From assembly GCF_000708885.1 (NCBI RefSeq), contig NZ_JEOE01000001.1:124001-188000 (forward strand): a stretch of DNA of 64,000 bases. Reading direction: 5' to 3'. A program made the translations under genes and the position numbers. This DNA comes from Cellulomonas sp. HZM. Lineage in GTDB: Bacteria > Actinomycetota > Actinomycetes > Actinomycetales > Cellulomonadaceae. The notes under the pieces are model-generated. The model worked only from the letters and a program-made list of their open reading frames with translations. It had not been told where the DNA came from and searched no databases. Shown in pieces: positions 18,997 through 27,746 of the stretch. Each line of letters begins with the position of its first letter. The stretch's first letter is position 1.

Positions 18997-19008
18997 GGTG
19001 CCACCGTT
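18983..19008 (+). promoter_or_regulatory. SigR/SigH-like promoter of rbpA
   Basis: GGAAC (18983-18987) and GTT (19006-19008) are separated by 18 bases, matching the GGAAY-N18-GTT pattern of the disulfide-stress sigma factors SigR (Streptomyces) and SigH (mycobacteria). In Streptomyces rbpA is a known SigR target. A TTGACA at 19007-19012 could be a -35 for the primary sigma factor, but no good -10 follows. Confidence 0.65.
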
Positions 19009-19040
19009 GACATCGGTGGCAGAACAACCGCTCGACGGCC

Positions 19041-19068
19041 GAGACCCGGCACGCGAGACCCGGCACGG
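19041..19068 (+). repeat. 14-bp tandem repeat in rbpA leader
   Basis: GAGACCCGGCACGC is followed immediately by GAGACCCGGCACGG (one change) in the untranslated leader, just before the GGAGG ribosome-binding site. Confidence 0.8.
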
Positions 19069-19079
19069 AGGTCCCCACG

Positions 19080-19424
19080 ATGGCAAACAGGTCCCTGCGC
19101 GGCATGCGCATCGGGTCCCAGAGCATGGAGTCCGAGGACGGCGTCGACTTCGCCCCTCGCCTCCAGGCGCACTACGACTGCCCCAACGGGCACACGATCA
19201 TCCTGCCGTTCTCGGTCGAGGCCGACGTCCCGGTGACGTGGGAGTGCCGCTGCGGCGCCGAGGCGCTGCTGCGTGATGCGTCCAAGCCCGAGGCGAAGAC
19301 CGGCAAGCCCCCGCGCACGCATTGGGACATGCTGCTCGAGCGCCGCACCATCGGTGAGCTCGAGGAGCTCCTCGACGAGCGGCTCGACCTGCTTCGCTCG
19401 GGCAAGCTGCGCCGCAGCGCCTGA
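19080..19424 (+). CDS. rbpA: RNA polymerase-binding protein RbpA
   Basis: The protein has 114 residues, the normal length. The N-terminal tail contains the RGMRIGSQSMES core-binding segment. The zinc domain has Cys34, His38, Cys56 and Cys58. The C-terminal sigma-interaction domain (THWDMLLERRTIGELEELLDE) follows. RbpA stabilises the primary sigma factor on core polymerase, promotes open complexes and affects rifampicin tolerance. GGAGG (19067-19071) precedes ATG 19080. A SigR-like promoter lies upstream. Convergence with ppm1 matches the Rv2050/Rv2051c order in M. tuberculosis. Confidence 0.97.
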   Translation: MANRSLRGMRIGSQSMESEDGVDFAPRLQAHYDCPNGHTIILPFSVEADVPVTWECRCGAEALLRDASKPEAKTGKPPRTHWDMLLERRTIGELEELLDERLDLLRSGKLRRSA

Positions 19425-19437
19425 GCGGGTGCGAGGC

Positions 19438-20193
19438 TCAGCCTCGGCCCAGCACCTTCCGGAACGCTCCCGCCAGCTGGCGGGAGCGTTCTGCTGTCCC
19501 CCACCGCGTCACGGCGACGAGCGCCTCCACGACGATGCGCCGGCTCATCTTGGATGCGCCCGCGGTCCGCTCGACGAACGTGATGGGTACCTCGACGACT
19601 CGGGCCCCCGCCTGGACGGAGCGCCACGCCATGTCGACCTGGAAGCAGTAGCCCTGCGACCGGATCTCGTCGAGCGGCAGGCGTGCTAGCAGGTCGGCGC
19701 GGTAGGCGCGGAACCCGCCCGTCGCGTCGCCCAGCGGCATGCCGAGCATGATCCGCGTGTACGTGTTGGCGCCGCGTGACAGGACCTCCCGGTGCAGCGG
19801 CCAGTTCACGACCTTCCCGCCCGGGACCCAACGCGACCCGAGCGACAGGTCGTGGCCGTCGAGCGCGGCGAGCACCGCCGGAAGGTCCTCGGCACGGTGC
19901 GAGCCGTCGGCGTCCATCTCGCACACGACGTCGTACCCGCGCTCGAGCGCCCAGCGGAACCCCGCGACGTACGCCGTGCCGAGCCCCTGCTTGCCGCTGC
20001 GGTGCAGCACGTGGATCTCGCGCGGAGCGGTGTCGTCGGCCGCGATCTTCTCGACGAGCGCGCCCGTGCCGTCCGGCGAGCCGTCGTCGACGACGAGGAC
20101 GTGCGCGTCGGGAACGTTCGTGGCCAGCCGTGCCAGGGCGCCCGGGATCGACTCGCGCTCGTTGTAGGTGGGCACGATGACGAGCGTGGTCAC
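19438..20193 (-). CDS. ppm1: Polyprenol-phosphate mannose synthase (GT2)
   Basis: The protein has 251 residues. The GT2 catalytic domain shows IVPTYNERESI, VVDDGSPDGTG, the metal-binding EMDADGSH, and the acceptor-side GGFRAYRADLL and QVDMAWR motifs. It transfers mannose from GDP-mannose to polyprenol phosphate, supplying lipoglycan and protein mannosylation. There are no membrane helices; the partner Lnt-like protein may anchor it. The GTG start at 20193 overlaps the lnt stop by four bases (GTGA). In M. tuberculosis the two activities are fused in Ppm1; here they are split genes. A CGAGGCT/AGCCTCG palindrome (19432-19446) spans its stop. Confidence 0.92.
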   Translation of the reverse strand: MTTLVIVPTYNERESIPGALARLATNVPDAHVLVVDDGSPDGTGALVEKIAADDTAPREIHVLHRSGKQGLGTAYVAGFRWALERGYDVVCEMDADGSHRAEDLPAVLAALDGHDLSLGSRWVPGGKVVNWPLHREVLSRGANTYTRIMLGMPLGDATGGFRAYRADLLARLPLDEIRSQGYCFQVDMAWRSVQAGARVVEVPITFVERTAGASKMSRRIVVEALVAVTRWGTAERSRQLAGAFRKVLGRG

Positions 20194-21752
20194 GCGGCGA
20201 CCCCCCGCGCCTCGCGGCGCACGCGCGCGGCCCCGAACGCCCCGGCGACGACCGTCACCGCGGCGAGCGCCTCCACGAGGCGCGCGGGCCACGCGCCGAG
20301 CCGGGTGGCCGGCGTCAGCGACTGCCGCAGCGCGAGGTTGGCGACGAGCTGGTCGGCCGTGAACAGACCGGTCCGCTGCGACACGGCACCGTTGGGGGCG
20401 ATCACGGCGCTGACGCCGACCGTCGAGATCTGGACCGTCGCCCGACCGTGCTCGATCGCGCGCATGCGCGACATCGCGAGCTGCTGCGTCGACTCGTCCG
20501 AATGCCCGAACGTCGCGTTGTTCGTCTGCACCACCAGCACCTCTCCCCCGGCGCGCACGGCGTCGCGCACGAGAGCGTCGTAGGCGACCTCGAAGCAGAT
20601 GACGTCGCCGATACCCACGGTCCGACCGAGCCGCGGCGAGTCGAGCGGCACGTAGCCGGGGCGGTCACCAGGGATCATGTCACGGGTCACGAGGTCGACG
20701 TCCTTCGAGAACAGCCGCGCGACGGGCCGCATCGGGATGTACTCCGCGAAGGGCGCCGGGTGCTGCTTGGTGTAGGTCGCGACGACGCCTTGTCCCGGCT
20801 CCCACAAGACTGCGGTGTTGTACCGCCCTCCTGTCGGTGGGTACTGGACCGTCCCGACGAGCATCGGCGCCCCGACCGCCGTCGCGGCGGTGTCGATCGC
20901 CTTCGCGGCTGCCTCGTCGACCTGGGGGTCGATGTCCGTGCCGTTCTCGGGCCACAGCACGAGGTCCAGGTCGCCCTGGTCCACCTGGTCGAGCAGCGCA
21001 TAGGTGCCCTCGACGTGGTTGTGCAGCACCGCGGCACGCTGGCCGAACGCGTCGAGGCCCTGACCGGGGACGTTCCCCTGCACGGCTCCCACGCGTAGCG
21101 TGCCGTCCTCGGGAAGCGTCCCGAGGGGCACCGCGAGGCCGAGCAGGACGACGACCAGGGCGAGCCCGAGAGCGGCCGCGGTGCGCAGCGCCGCGACCCT
21201 GCGCGCGAGCACGAACGAGCGCGCCAGCAGCACCCCGACGGCCACGACGAGACCGCTGACGAGCGGTGTACCGGCCCACGACGCGAACGGCGCGAGCGGT
21301 GAGTCGGCCTGCGAGAACGCGAGCCTGCCCCAGGGGAAGCCGCCGAACGGCCACGCGGACCGCAGCTCCTCCACGGCGACCCAGAGCAGCGTGAACACGA
21401 CGACCTGCAGGCCGCCGGACCGCCACACGGCCTCGCCGCGGCGCGCCCAGCTCCATGCCGCGCCGAAGGCCGCGACCATCCCGGCCTCGGCGGCGCTCAA
21501 CGCGATCCACGGCACGGGCCCCACGGCGTCGTACGCCCACGTGATCAAGGGCAGGAAGAAGGCGAGCCCGAACACGAGCCCGACGAGCGCGTTCCAGCGT
21601 GCCGAGTCGCGCCGCAGCGCGAGGTACAGCAGCGCGATGCCGACGAACGCCGCCCCCCACCAGCCGGGGGCAGGGAACGCCAGCCGCGTCAGGTAGCCGC
21701 CGACCGCCGCCAGGACAAGGGTCCACCAGCGGGACGGTCGGGACGCGGGCAC
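20190..21752 (-). CDS. lnt: Apolipoprotein N-acyltransferase
   Basis: The protein has 520 residues. The N-terminal half has about six or seven membrane helices, and the C-terminal part is a nitrilase-like domain outside the membrane. The Glu-Lys-Cys triad of Lnt is recognisable in FAEYIP, YTKQHPAPF (Lys) and GDVICFEVAY (Cys). It adds the third acyl chain to diacylated lipoproteins and, in actinobacteria, also scaffolds polyprenol-mannose synthase, encoded next. GTG at 21752 has no ribosome-binding site and lies four bases after the stop of a short upstream reading frame, suggesting coupling to it. Confidence 0.93.
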   Translation of the reverse strand: MPASRPSRWWTLVLAAVGGYLTRLAFPAPGWWGAAFVGIALLYLALRRDSARWNALVGLVFGLAFFLPLITWAYDAVGPVPWIALSAAEAGMVAAFGAAWSWARRGEAVWRSGGLQVVVFTLLWVAVEELRSAWPFGGFPWGRLAFSQADSPLAPFASWAGTPLVSGLVVAVGVLLARSFVLARRVAALRTAAALGLALVVVLLGLAVPLGTLPEDGTLRVGAVQGNVPGQGLDAFGQRAAVLHNHVEGTYALLDQVDQGDLDLVLWPENGTDIDPQVDEAAAKAIDTAATAVGAPMLVGTVQYPPTGGRYNTAVLWEPGQGVVATYTKQHPAPFAEYIPMRPVARLFSKDVDLVTRDMIPGDRPGYVPLDSPRLGRTVGIGDVICFEVAYDALVRDAVRAGGEVLVVQTNNATFGHSDESTQQLAMSRMRAIEHGRATVQISTVGVSAVIAPNGAVSQRTGLFTADQLVANLALRQSLTPATRLGAWPARLVEALAAVTVVAGAFGAARVRREARGVAA

Positions 21753-21756
21753 CGCG

Positions 21757-21969
21757 TCAGGCTACGGCACCAGGCGGTGTGCTCCGGGCGAGCCCTCCCA
21801 CCCGGGCCGACCGACCGGCCCGCGCGTCCTTCGTACCGGCACATGCGTCGCACGGCCGTTGTCTACTGAACGCGCGGGCCCGGTCGGAGCCCCATGGATC
21901 CACCGCCGTCGTCCCGGTCCGGGACCACCCGTAGACGTCGTTGTCGCGAGGTCTGCGGTGGTGGGTCAC
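21757..21969 (-). CDS. Possible leaderless 70-codon gene before lnt
   Basis: A GTG at 21969 lies five bases after the end of a near-consensus promoter (TTGACA, 16 bases, TAGGTT; 22002-21975) and opens a frame of 70 codons. It ends at TGA 21759-21757, four bases before the lnt GTG. The peptide is basic and hydrophilic with the motif RPCDACAGTKDAR (a CxxC pair) and no membrane segment. No family is recognised. The geometry fits a leaderless leader peptide or small protein driving lnt translation by coupling, since lnt lacks its own ribosome-binding site. It could also be plain untranslated leader. Confidence 0.4.
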   Translation of the reverse strand: MTHHRRPRDNDVYGWSRTGTTAVDPWGSDRARAFSRQRPCDACAGTKDARAGRSARVGGLARSTPPGAVA

Positions 21970-21974
21970 AGGGA

Positions 21975-22002
21975 AACCTACCGACATCGCGACGACTGTC
22001 AA
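21975..22002 (-). promoter_or_regulatory. Strong promoter of the lnt-ppm1 operon
   Basis: On the minus strand TTGACA (22002-21997) and TAGGTT (21980-21975) are spaced by 16 bases, the closest match to a consensus promoter in the window. Transcription would start near 21969, at the GTG of the small reading frame. Confidence 0.7.
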
Positions 22003-22169
22003 GGCCGTGTCGCCGCAGGTCACGGGCCTTGTCGCAGGTCACGGCGTCCGGTCTGGGGGGATCTGTCCCACGAGTTGCGGCGTGTCGTCGCGCGTGTCGC
22101 GACGCCGTCCGCGCGTGCCCGCGGTACAGGCCGCGAGGTTCACTCGTTCGGCCGACGGGCGCGGTGCGG
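22003..22169. other. Intergenic region downstream of the amidohydrolase
   Basis: The sequence between the lnt promoter and the amidohydrolase stop contains a 12-base direct repeat, CGCAGGTCACGG, twice within about 30 bases. No gene, convincing terminator or RNA is recognised. Confidence 0.4.
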
Positions 22170-23792
22170 TCAGCCGAGTGCGTCGTGCAGCACGACCCCG
22201 GCACGCACCGTGCGCAGGCACCGGGGCGGCACCGCGCCGGGTGACAGATCGGGCAGCAACGGCGTACCCGCCTGGGCATCGGGGCTCCACGCGGACAGCC
22301 TGCCGTCCGGCGCCTGCACGACGAGCTCGTCGGCCTCCCACACGGCGAGATGAGCCGGCTGCCCGACGCGGAGCTCACCCACGCCGTCGTGCCCCGCCAG
22401 CCGCCACCCGCCGCGGGTGTGAGCACGCAGCGCGGCGCGCGCACTGATGCGCTGCTCGGGAGCGTGATGGAACGCCGCGGCGCGGACCGCGGCCCACGGG
22501 TCGAGCGCGGTGACGGGTGCGTCGGACCCGAATGCCAGCGGGACGCCGGCTCCCGCGAGGTCGGCCAGCGGGTTCAGCGCATCGGCGCGACCCGCGCCGA
22601 GCCGGGCGGCGTACATCCCCCCGACGTGCCCCCAGCGCGCGTCGAACGCGGGCTGCACGCTGAGCCGCACACCGAGGAGCACCAGCGCGGCCAGCGTCGG
22701 GGCGTCGACCATCTCCGCGTGCTCGAGGCGCACACCCGTACGCGCGAGCGCGGCGGCCCCTTCGACGTCCTGCGCGGCGCGCAGACCCACGAGCACCTCG
22801 TCCATCGCACGGTCGCCGATGACGTGGAAGCCGCTCTGCAGCCCGGCCCTCGACACCGCGGTGAGATGGTTCGCGATCTGCTCGGCCGCGAGGTACAGCA
22901 CACCGTCGGTCTCTCGGGCATCCGCGTACGGCGCCCGCAGCGCCGCGGTGCGCGAGCCGAGCGCGCCGTCCACGTTGAGGTCACCGCCGATGCCGGTCAG
23001 GCCCGGGATCGCGGCCAGCACCGCGCGCGCGTCGTCGACCGTGACGCACAGCTCGCCGCGGTAGCCCACGACGAACGGGAGGGCCGAGCTCGCGTCGGCC
23101 GTGCTCGTCAGGAGCTCCAGCAGTCCCTCGCGCGTGTCGATCGAGGGCGCGCTGTGCTCGTGCACCGAGACCACGCCCTGAGCCGCCGCGTGCCGCAGCG
23201 CTCGCTCGTACAGCGCGGTGCGCCGCCCAGGAGCGACGTCGCGCGCCGCCGCACGGGCCACGTGGTGCGCGTCGCGCTCGACGCGGCCGTCGTCCGACCA
23301 CCCGGGCGCCCGGTCGGCTCCCGTGCTCGTCGCGAGGGCGCTCGAGACCACGGCCGAGTGCACGTCGACGCGCGCGAGGTAGACGGGCGCCCCACCGGCG
23401 GCGGCGTCCAGCTCGTGACGCGTCGGCGGCCGTCCCTCCGGCCACTGCGTCTCGTCCCAGCCGAACCCGAGCACCGGTCCGTCGCCCCGCGTCGCGGCGG
23501 CCCGGGCGACCGCTGCGAGGGCGTCGGCGAGAGACCGGACACCGGCGTCGGGGCCGAGGTCGACGCTCTCGAGGGCCAGCCCGGTCTCGAGGACGTGCAC
23601 GTGCGCGTCGACGAACCCGGGTGTGACGAGCGCGCCGTCGAGGTCGACGACCTCGTCGGCGCGCGACGCGAAGCCGTCGGCCGTGTCGTCGGCGCCGAGC
23701 CACGCGACGACACCGTCCTCGACCAGGACCGCCTCTGCGAACGGGTCGGCCGACGAGTGCACGACTCCGTGCCGGTACAGGGTGGAGCTCAC
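22170..23792 (-). CDS. YtcJ-like amidohydrolase (Amidohydro_3)
   Basis: This 540-residue metal-dependent hydrolase has the TIM-barrel HxH pair His64/His66 (GFVDAHVHVLE), GWDETQWPEG, a His in HVIGDRAMDEVL, RLEHAEM, and the distal Asp in AFGSDAPV. These are diagnostic of the YtcJ/NfdA group, which hydrolyses amides or formamides of unknown identity. GTG at 23792 lies six bases after TAGGGT (23804-23799 on this strand), the leaderless layout. It stands alone, and no neighbouring gene suggests the substrate. Confidence 0.9.
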   Translation of the reverse strand: MSSTLYRHGVVHSSADPFAEAVLVEDGVVAWLGADDTADGFASRADEVVDLDGALVTPGFVDAHVHVLETGLALESVDLGPDAGVRSLADALAAVARAAATRGDGPVLGFGWDETQWPEGRPPTRHELDAAAGGAPVYLARVDVHSAVVSSALATSTGADRAPGWSDDGRVERDAHHVARAAARDVAPGRRTALYERALRHAAAQGVVSVHEHSAPSIDTREGLLELLTSTADASSALPFVVGYRGELCVTVDDARAVLAAIPGLTGIGGDLNVDGALGSRTAALRAPYADARETDGVLYLAAEQIANHLTAVSRAGLQSGFHVIGDRAMDEVLVGLRAAQDVEGAAALARTGVRLEHAEMVDAPTLAALVLLGVRLSVQPAFDARWGHVGGMYAARLGAGRADALNPLADLAGAGVPLAFGSDAPVTALDPWAAVRAAAFHHAPEQRISARAALRAHTRGGWRLAGHDGVGELRVGQPAHLAVWEADELVVQAPDGRLSAWSPDAQAGTPLLPDLSPGAVPPRCLRTVRAGVVLHDALG

Positions 23793-23835
23793 CGCGACAC
23801 CCTACGGCCCGCGCCGCGGACCGGAGCACGCGGGC

Positions 23836-26745
23836 TCAGACCGACGAGTACGCGACGACCCCGCGTCGGAGCGCGTCGACCGCCTGAGCGGCGACGGTGC
23901 GCGTGCGGGGCAGGGGCGCCGCCTGGTGCAGCTGGTCGAGCACGTCGATCACCTGCTTGCACCAGCGCACGAAGTCGCCGGCCGAGAGCTCGGAACCGCG
24001 CAGGACGGCCTCGAGACTGCGGCCGCTCGCCCACCGGTGCACCGCCTCGACGAGGCCGAGGTCGAGCGGCGTGGTCGCCTCGATGCCGTGCCGGCCCTCG
24101 AGGTCGTCGAGCAGCGACCACTCGCGCACGGTCGCGTCGAGGGCTCGCCCCAGCCGGCCCGCGGGACCGCCCGGGACACGCGGCTCGGCGTTCTCGTCGC
24201 GCCGCGACCGGAACACGATCGTCGACACGACCGCGGCCAGCCCCGCGGCGTCGAGCTCGTCCCACGCGCCGGACCGCAGGCACTGGGCCAGGAGGAGGTC
24301 GTCCTCCGCGTACAGGCGACGCAGCCACCTCCCGGACTCGGTCACGACGAGCGTGCCGTCCGGCGCACCGAGGTACCCGAGCTCCCCGAGCACGTCGCAG
24401 ATCCGGTCGAAGACCGCGGCGATCGATCCCGTACGACCGGCGATGCGACCGACGAGCGCCTGGTGCTCGGTGGCGAGCCGCTCGTGGCGCTGCGCCCAGC
24501 GGGCGTGCTCGTCGCGGTCCGGGCACCGGTGGCACGGGTGCTGGCGCAGCCTGCGCCTCAGCTCGGCGAGCCGCTCGTCGTCCTGCGCGGCCGCGCGCTG
24601 CAGACCCTTGCGCTGCCGACCGGCGGGTCTCATCCCGTCGACCTCCGCCCGCAGGAGCGCCGCGAGGTCGCGTCGCGCGGCGGGCACGCGTGCGTTGAAG
24701 CCGCCGGGCAACCGGAGACGGCCCACGGTGCGCGCGCCGGTGCCCACGTCCGAGACCGTCAGGTGCCGCACCTGACGGTCGGTCGTCAGCACCGTGGGAC
24801 GCGGGCCCTCGAACCCGGGTCGCCCGCCGGGGTCGAGGACGACGACGTGGCTCGCGCGCCGCCCGAGCGGCACCTCGAGGACGTCACCTACCCGCAGGCC
24901 CTCGAGCGTGCGGGCCACCTCTGCCCTGCGCGCCCCGGACGCCGCGCGCGACAGCTCTCGCTCGCGCGCGGTGATCTCCCGCCGGATCCCCATGTACTCA
25001 GCGAAGTCGCCGAGGTGGCAGCGCATGGCCTGCTCGTAGCCGTCGAGTGCCTCGGTGTGCGCCTGAGCCTGGCGCGCGAGGCCGACGACCCCCCGGTCCG
25101 CCTGGAACTGCGCGAACGACGTCTCGAGGACCTCGCGCGCGCGTTCGCGGCCGACCTGAGCCACGAGGTTGACCGCCATGTTGTACGTGGGCCGGAAGCT
25201 CGAGCGCAGCGGGTAGAGCCTGCGCGAGGCCAGGCCCGCGAGCTGCACGGGGTCGAGGCCCGGGTGCGCGACGACGACCGCGTGCCCCTCCGTGTCGATC
25301 CCTCGGCGGCCCGCCCGTCCGGTGAGCTGCGTGTACTCCCCCGGCGTCACGTCGACGTGGCTCGAGCCGTCCCACTTCACGAGCTTCTCGAGCACGACCG
25401 AGCGCGCGGGCATGTTGATGCCGAGCGCGAGCGTCTCGGTCGCGAACACCACCTTGACGAGCCCGCGCGAGAACAGCTCCTCGACCGTCTCCTTGAACAG
25501 CGGCAGCATGCCTGCGTGGTGGGAGGCCACGCCACGCGTGAGCGCCTCCGCGAGCTCCCAGTACCCCAGCACGTCGAGGTCCTCGGGAGGGATCGCAGCC
25601 GAACGCTCCTCGACGACGAGGCGGATCTGCGCCTGCTCGGCGGGTGACGTGAGTCGCACCCCCGCGGCCAGGCACTGCTGCACGGCGGCGTCGCACCCGG
25701 CGCGGGAGAAGATGAAGACGATCGCGGGCAGCAGCTCCTCGCGATCCAGCACGTCGACGACCGCGAACCGCGGCGTGGGCCGTGCGCCCCCGCGTGGCGC
25801 GCCCGGACGTGCTCCCCCGCGTCCGCGGTAGCCGCGATCCCCCGGTCCGCGACGGTCGTCGGGCATCCTGCGGCGCAGCAGGGCCTGCAGGTCGGGGTTG
25901 ATGGGCGGGTCGACGCCGGGGTCGGTCGGGTCGACGTGGCCCGCGTACAGCTCGAGGAGCTCGTCGCGCACGAGCACGTGCTGCCCGAGCGGCACGGGGC
26001 GGTGCTCGGAGACGACCACCTCGGTGTCGCCGCGCACGGTCGCGAGCCAGTCGCCGAACTCCTCGGCGTTCGACACGGTCGCGGAGAGAGAGACCAGCTG
26101 CACGTCGTCGGGCAGGTGGATGATCACCTCCTCCCACACGGGGCCGCGGAACCGGTCCGCGAGGTAGTGCACCTCGTCCATCACGACGAAGCCGAGCCCG
26201 ACGAGCGCGCCCGAACCGGCGTAGAGCATGTTGCGCAGCACCTCGGTGGTCATGACCACCACGGGTGCGTCGCCGTTGATCGTCGTGTCGCCCGTGAGCA
26301 GGCCGACCTGGTCGGGGCCGTACCGCCGTACGAGGTCGCCGAACTTCTGGTTCGAGAGCGCCTTGATGGGCGTCGTGTAGAAGGCCTTGCGCCCTCCGGC
26401 CAGCGCGAGGTGCACGGCGAACTCGCCGACCACGGTCTTGCCCGCCCCCGTGGGCGCTGCGACCAGGACGCCGCTGCCGCGCTCGAGCGCCGCGCACGCG
26501 TCGACCTGGAACTCGTCGAGCGGGAACGACAGCAGGTCACGGAACCTGCCGAGCTCCCCGTGCTGCGCGGCACCGCGACGGCGGGTCGCGGCGTAACGCT
26601 CGGCGGGGCTCGCGTCGTCGGGGTCCGAACCGGCAGCGCCTGCACGGGCAGTGCCCGAACCGTCGGTGCGCACTGCGCCGGGACGGTTCACGGACGAGGA
26701 CGTACGGGCCGAGGACGTGGTCCGGTGACGGTGGCGGGACGGCAC
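23836..26745 (-). CDS. helY: HelY, Ski2/Mtr4-like DEVH-box RNA helicase
   Basis: The protein has 969 residues. After a low-complexity N-terminus come the helicase motifs: APTGAGKT (97-104), TTPIKALSNQKF, the DEVH box (MDEVHYLAD), SAT, ASHHAGMLP and QLTGRAGRRGID. A long C-terminal region resembles Ski2/Mtr4 proteins, and a Gly/Arg-rich insert (near RGYRGRGGARPG) interrupts the core. It likely unwinds RNA for turnover. The gene follows tatC and a lipid kinase, as helY follows tatC in mycobacteria. GTG at 26745 lies six bases after TAGGGT (26757-26752 on this strand), so it is probably leaderless. Confidence 0.94.
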   Translation of the reverse strand: MPSRHRHRTTSSARTSSSVNRPGAVRTDGSGTARAGAAGSDPDDASPAERYAATRRRGAAQHGELGRFRDLLSFPLDEFQVDACAALERGSGVLVAAPTGAGKTVVGEFAVHLALAGGRKAFYTTPIKALSNQKFGDLVRRYGPDQVGLLTGDTTINGDAPVVVMTTEVLRNMLYAGSGALVGLGFVVMDEVHYLADRFRGPVWEEVIIHLPDDVQLVSLSATVSNAEEFGDWLATVRGDTEVVVSEHRPVPLGQHVLVRDELLELYAGHVDPTDPGVDPPINPDLQALLRRRMPDDRRGPGDRGYRGRGGARPGAPRGGARPTPRFAVVDVLDREELLPAIVFIFSRAGCDAAVQQCLAAGVRLTSPAEQAQIRLVVEERSAAIPPEDLDVLGYWELAEALTRGVASHHAGMLPLFKETVEELFSRGLVKVVFATETLALGINMPARSVVLEKLVKWDGSSHVDVTPGEYTQLTGRAGRRGIDTEGHAVVVAHPGLDPVQLAGLASRRLYPLRSSFRPTYNMAVNLVAQVGRERAREVLETSFAQFQADRGVVGLARQAQAHTEALDGYEQAMRCHLGDFAEYMGIRREITARERELSRAASGARRAEVARTLEGLRVGDVLEVPLGRRASHVVVLDPGGRPGFEGPRPTVLTTDRQVRHLTVSDVGTGARTVGRLRLPGGFNARVPAARRDLAALLRAEVDGMRPAGRQRKGLQRAAAQDDERLAELRRRLRQHPCHRCPDRDEHARWAQRHERLATEHQALVGRIAGRTGSIAAVFDRICDVLGELGYLGAPDGTLVVTESGRWLRRLYAEDDLLLAQCLRSGAWDELDAAGLAAVVSTIVFRSRRDENAEPRVPGGPAGRLGRALDATVREWSLLDDLEGRHGIEATTPLDLGLVEAVHRWASGRSLEAVLRGSELSAGDFVRWCKQVIDVLDQLHQAAPLPRTRTVAAQAVDALRRGVVAYSSV

Positions 26746-26837
26746 ACGACCACCCTAGGCACGCGCCGGGCCGAACCACGCCAGGTCGACCCCCACGAGC
26801 TCCGGCGCGGCGGCACGACGGCGTGCCGGCGACCGGA

Positions 26838-27746
26838 TCAGCAGAGCACCCGGAGCGCTCCCGGCACCACCTCGGCGCGCAGCGGGAGCGGCCCGATCCG
26901 CTCGCCGTCGGCGAACGCCGGCGGCGGCGTCGGGCCGAGCTCGGAGACGGGCTCGATGAGCACGGACCGGCTGCGCAGCACTTGGACCTGGGGGTGGCCC
27001 ACGTGACCGCCCCGGTAGATGGACGGGAAGATCCGCACCACGCCCGGCTTGGTGAAAGGCCCCGCGACCACGACGTCGAGGAGCCCGTCGTCGACGACCG
27101 CGTCGGGCGCGATATTGAGCCCCCCGCCGATCCACGGGACGTTCGCCACCGCGACGAGCGTCCCGGGCTGCTCCCAGACCTGGTCGTCGAGCGTGACGCG
27201 GTACCCGTACGGGCGGAACGCCGCGAGGGCCGGGATCAGAGCCCGGACGTAGCGCGCGGACCCGCGGGGCCAGCGCAGCTCGTTGGCGCGCGCGTTGACG
27301 TCGGCGTCGATGCCGCAGGACAGCGCTCCCGCGAACCACTCGTGCGCCGCGAGGCCCGGTGCCCCGGTCCGCACTGCGTCCACAGGGCGGGCACCGGCGT
27401 CGAGCCCGTGCTCGACGGCGGCGACCGCACGGTCCACGTCCTTGGGCAGCCCGAACGCGCGCGCGATGTCGTTGCCCGTGCCCGCGGGCACGATGCCGAG
27501 GCCCAGCCCCGTACCCGCGACGACGTTGACCCCGAGGTGCACCATGCCGTCGCCGCCCACGACGACGAGCCCGTCGAGACCCTCGAGCGCGGCGGCCCGT
27601 GCGCGGTCCGTCGCCTGGGCGAGCGTCGCGGCGGACAGGTCGACGACGGCGTGCCCGCGCCGGCGCAGCACGTCGTGCACGCGCGCGCCGATCCGCGCGC
27701 CGCGCCCCTTGCCCGCTGTCGGGTTGACGACGAGACCGAGCGTCAT
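26838..27746 (-). CDS. Diacylglycerol/lipid kinase family protein
   Basis: The protein has 302 residues. It has the DAGK catalytic pattern NPTAGKG at 8-14 and GGDGMVHLGVNVVAGT from 64 (GGDG nucleotide loop), then GTGNDIARAFGLP. The usual Thr after GGDG is Met, a variation I recall as common in actinobacterial members. It should phosphorylate a lipid such as diacylglycerol, in the recycling of membrane lipids or modification of long-chain lipids. ATG at 27746 overlaps the tatC stop by four bases (ATGA). Confidence 0.9.
   Translation of the reverse strand: MTLGLVVNPTAGKGRGARIGARVHDVLRRRGHAVVDLSAATLAQATDRARAAALEGLDGLVVVGGDGMVHLGVNVVAGTGLGLGIVPAGTGNDIARAFGLPKDVDRAVAAVEHGLDAGARPVDAVRTGAPGLAAHEWFAGALSCGIDADVNARANELRWPRGSARYVRALIPALAAFRPYGYRVTLDDQVWEQPGTLVAVANVPWIGGGLNIAPDAVVDDGLLDVVVAGPFTKPGVVRIFPSIYRGGHVGHPQVQVLRSRSVLIEPVSELGPTPPPAFADGERIGPLPLRAEVVPGALRVLC

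Noticed and set aside
19432-19446. CGAGGCT-C-AGCCTCG palindrome at the ppm1 stop as terminator
   Set aside because: A one-base loop cannot form as drawn and there is no T tract. It may still fold as a smaller hairpin, but support is weak.
22350-24698. Long plus-strand frame of about 780 codons
   Set aside because: Antisense to the amidohydrolase and helY genes; no domain motif and shadow-type composition.
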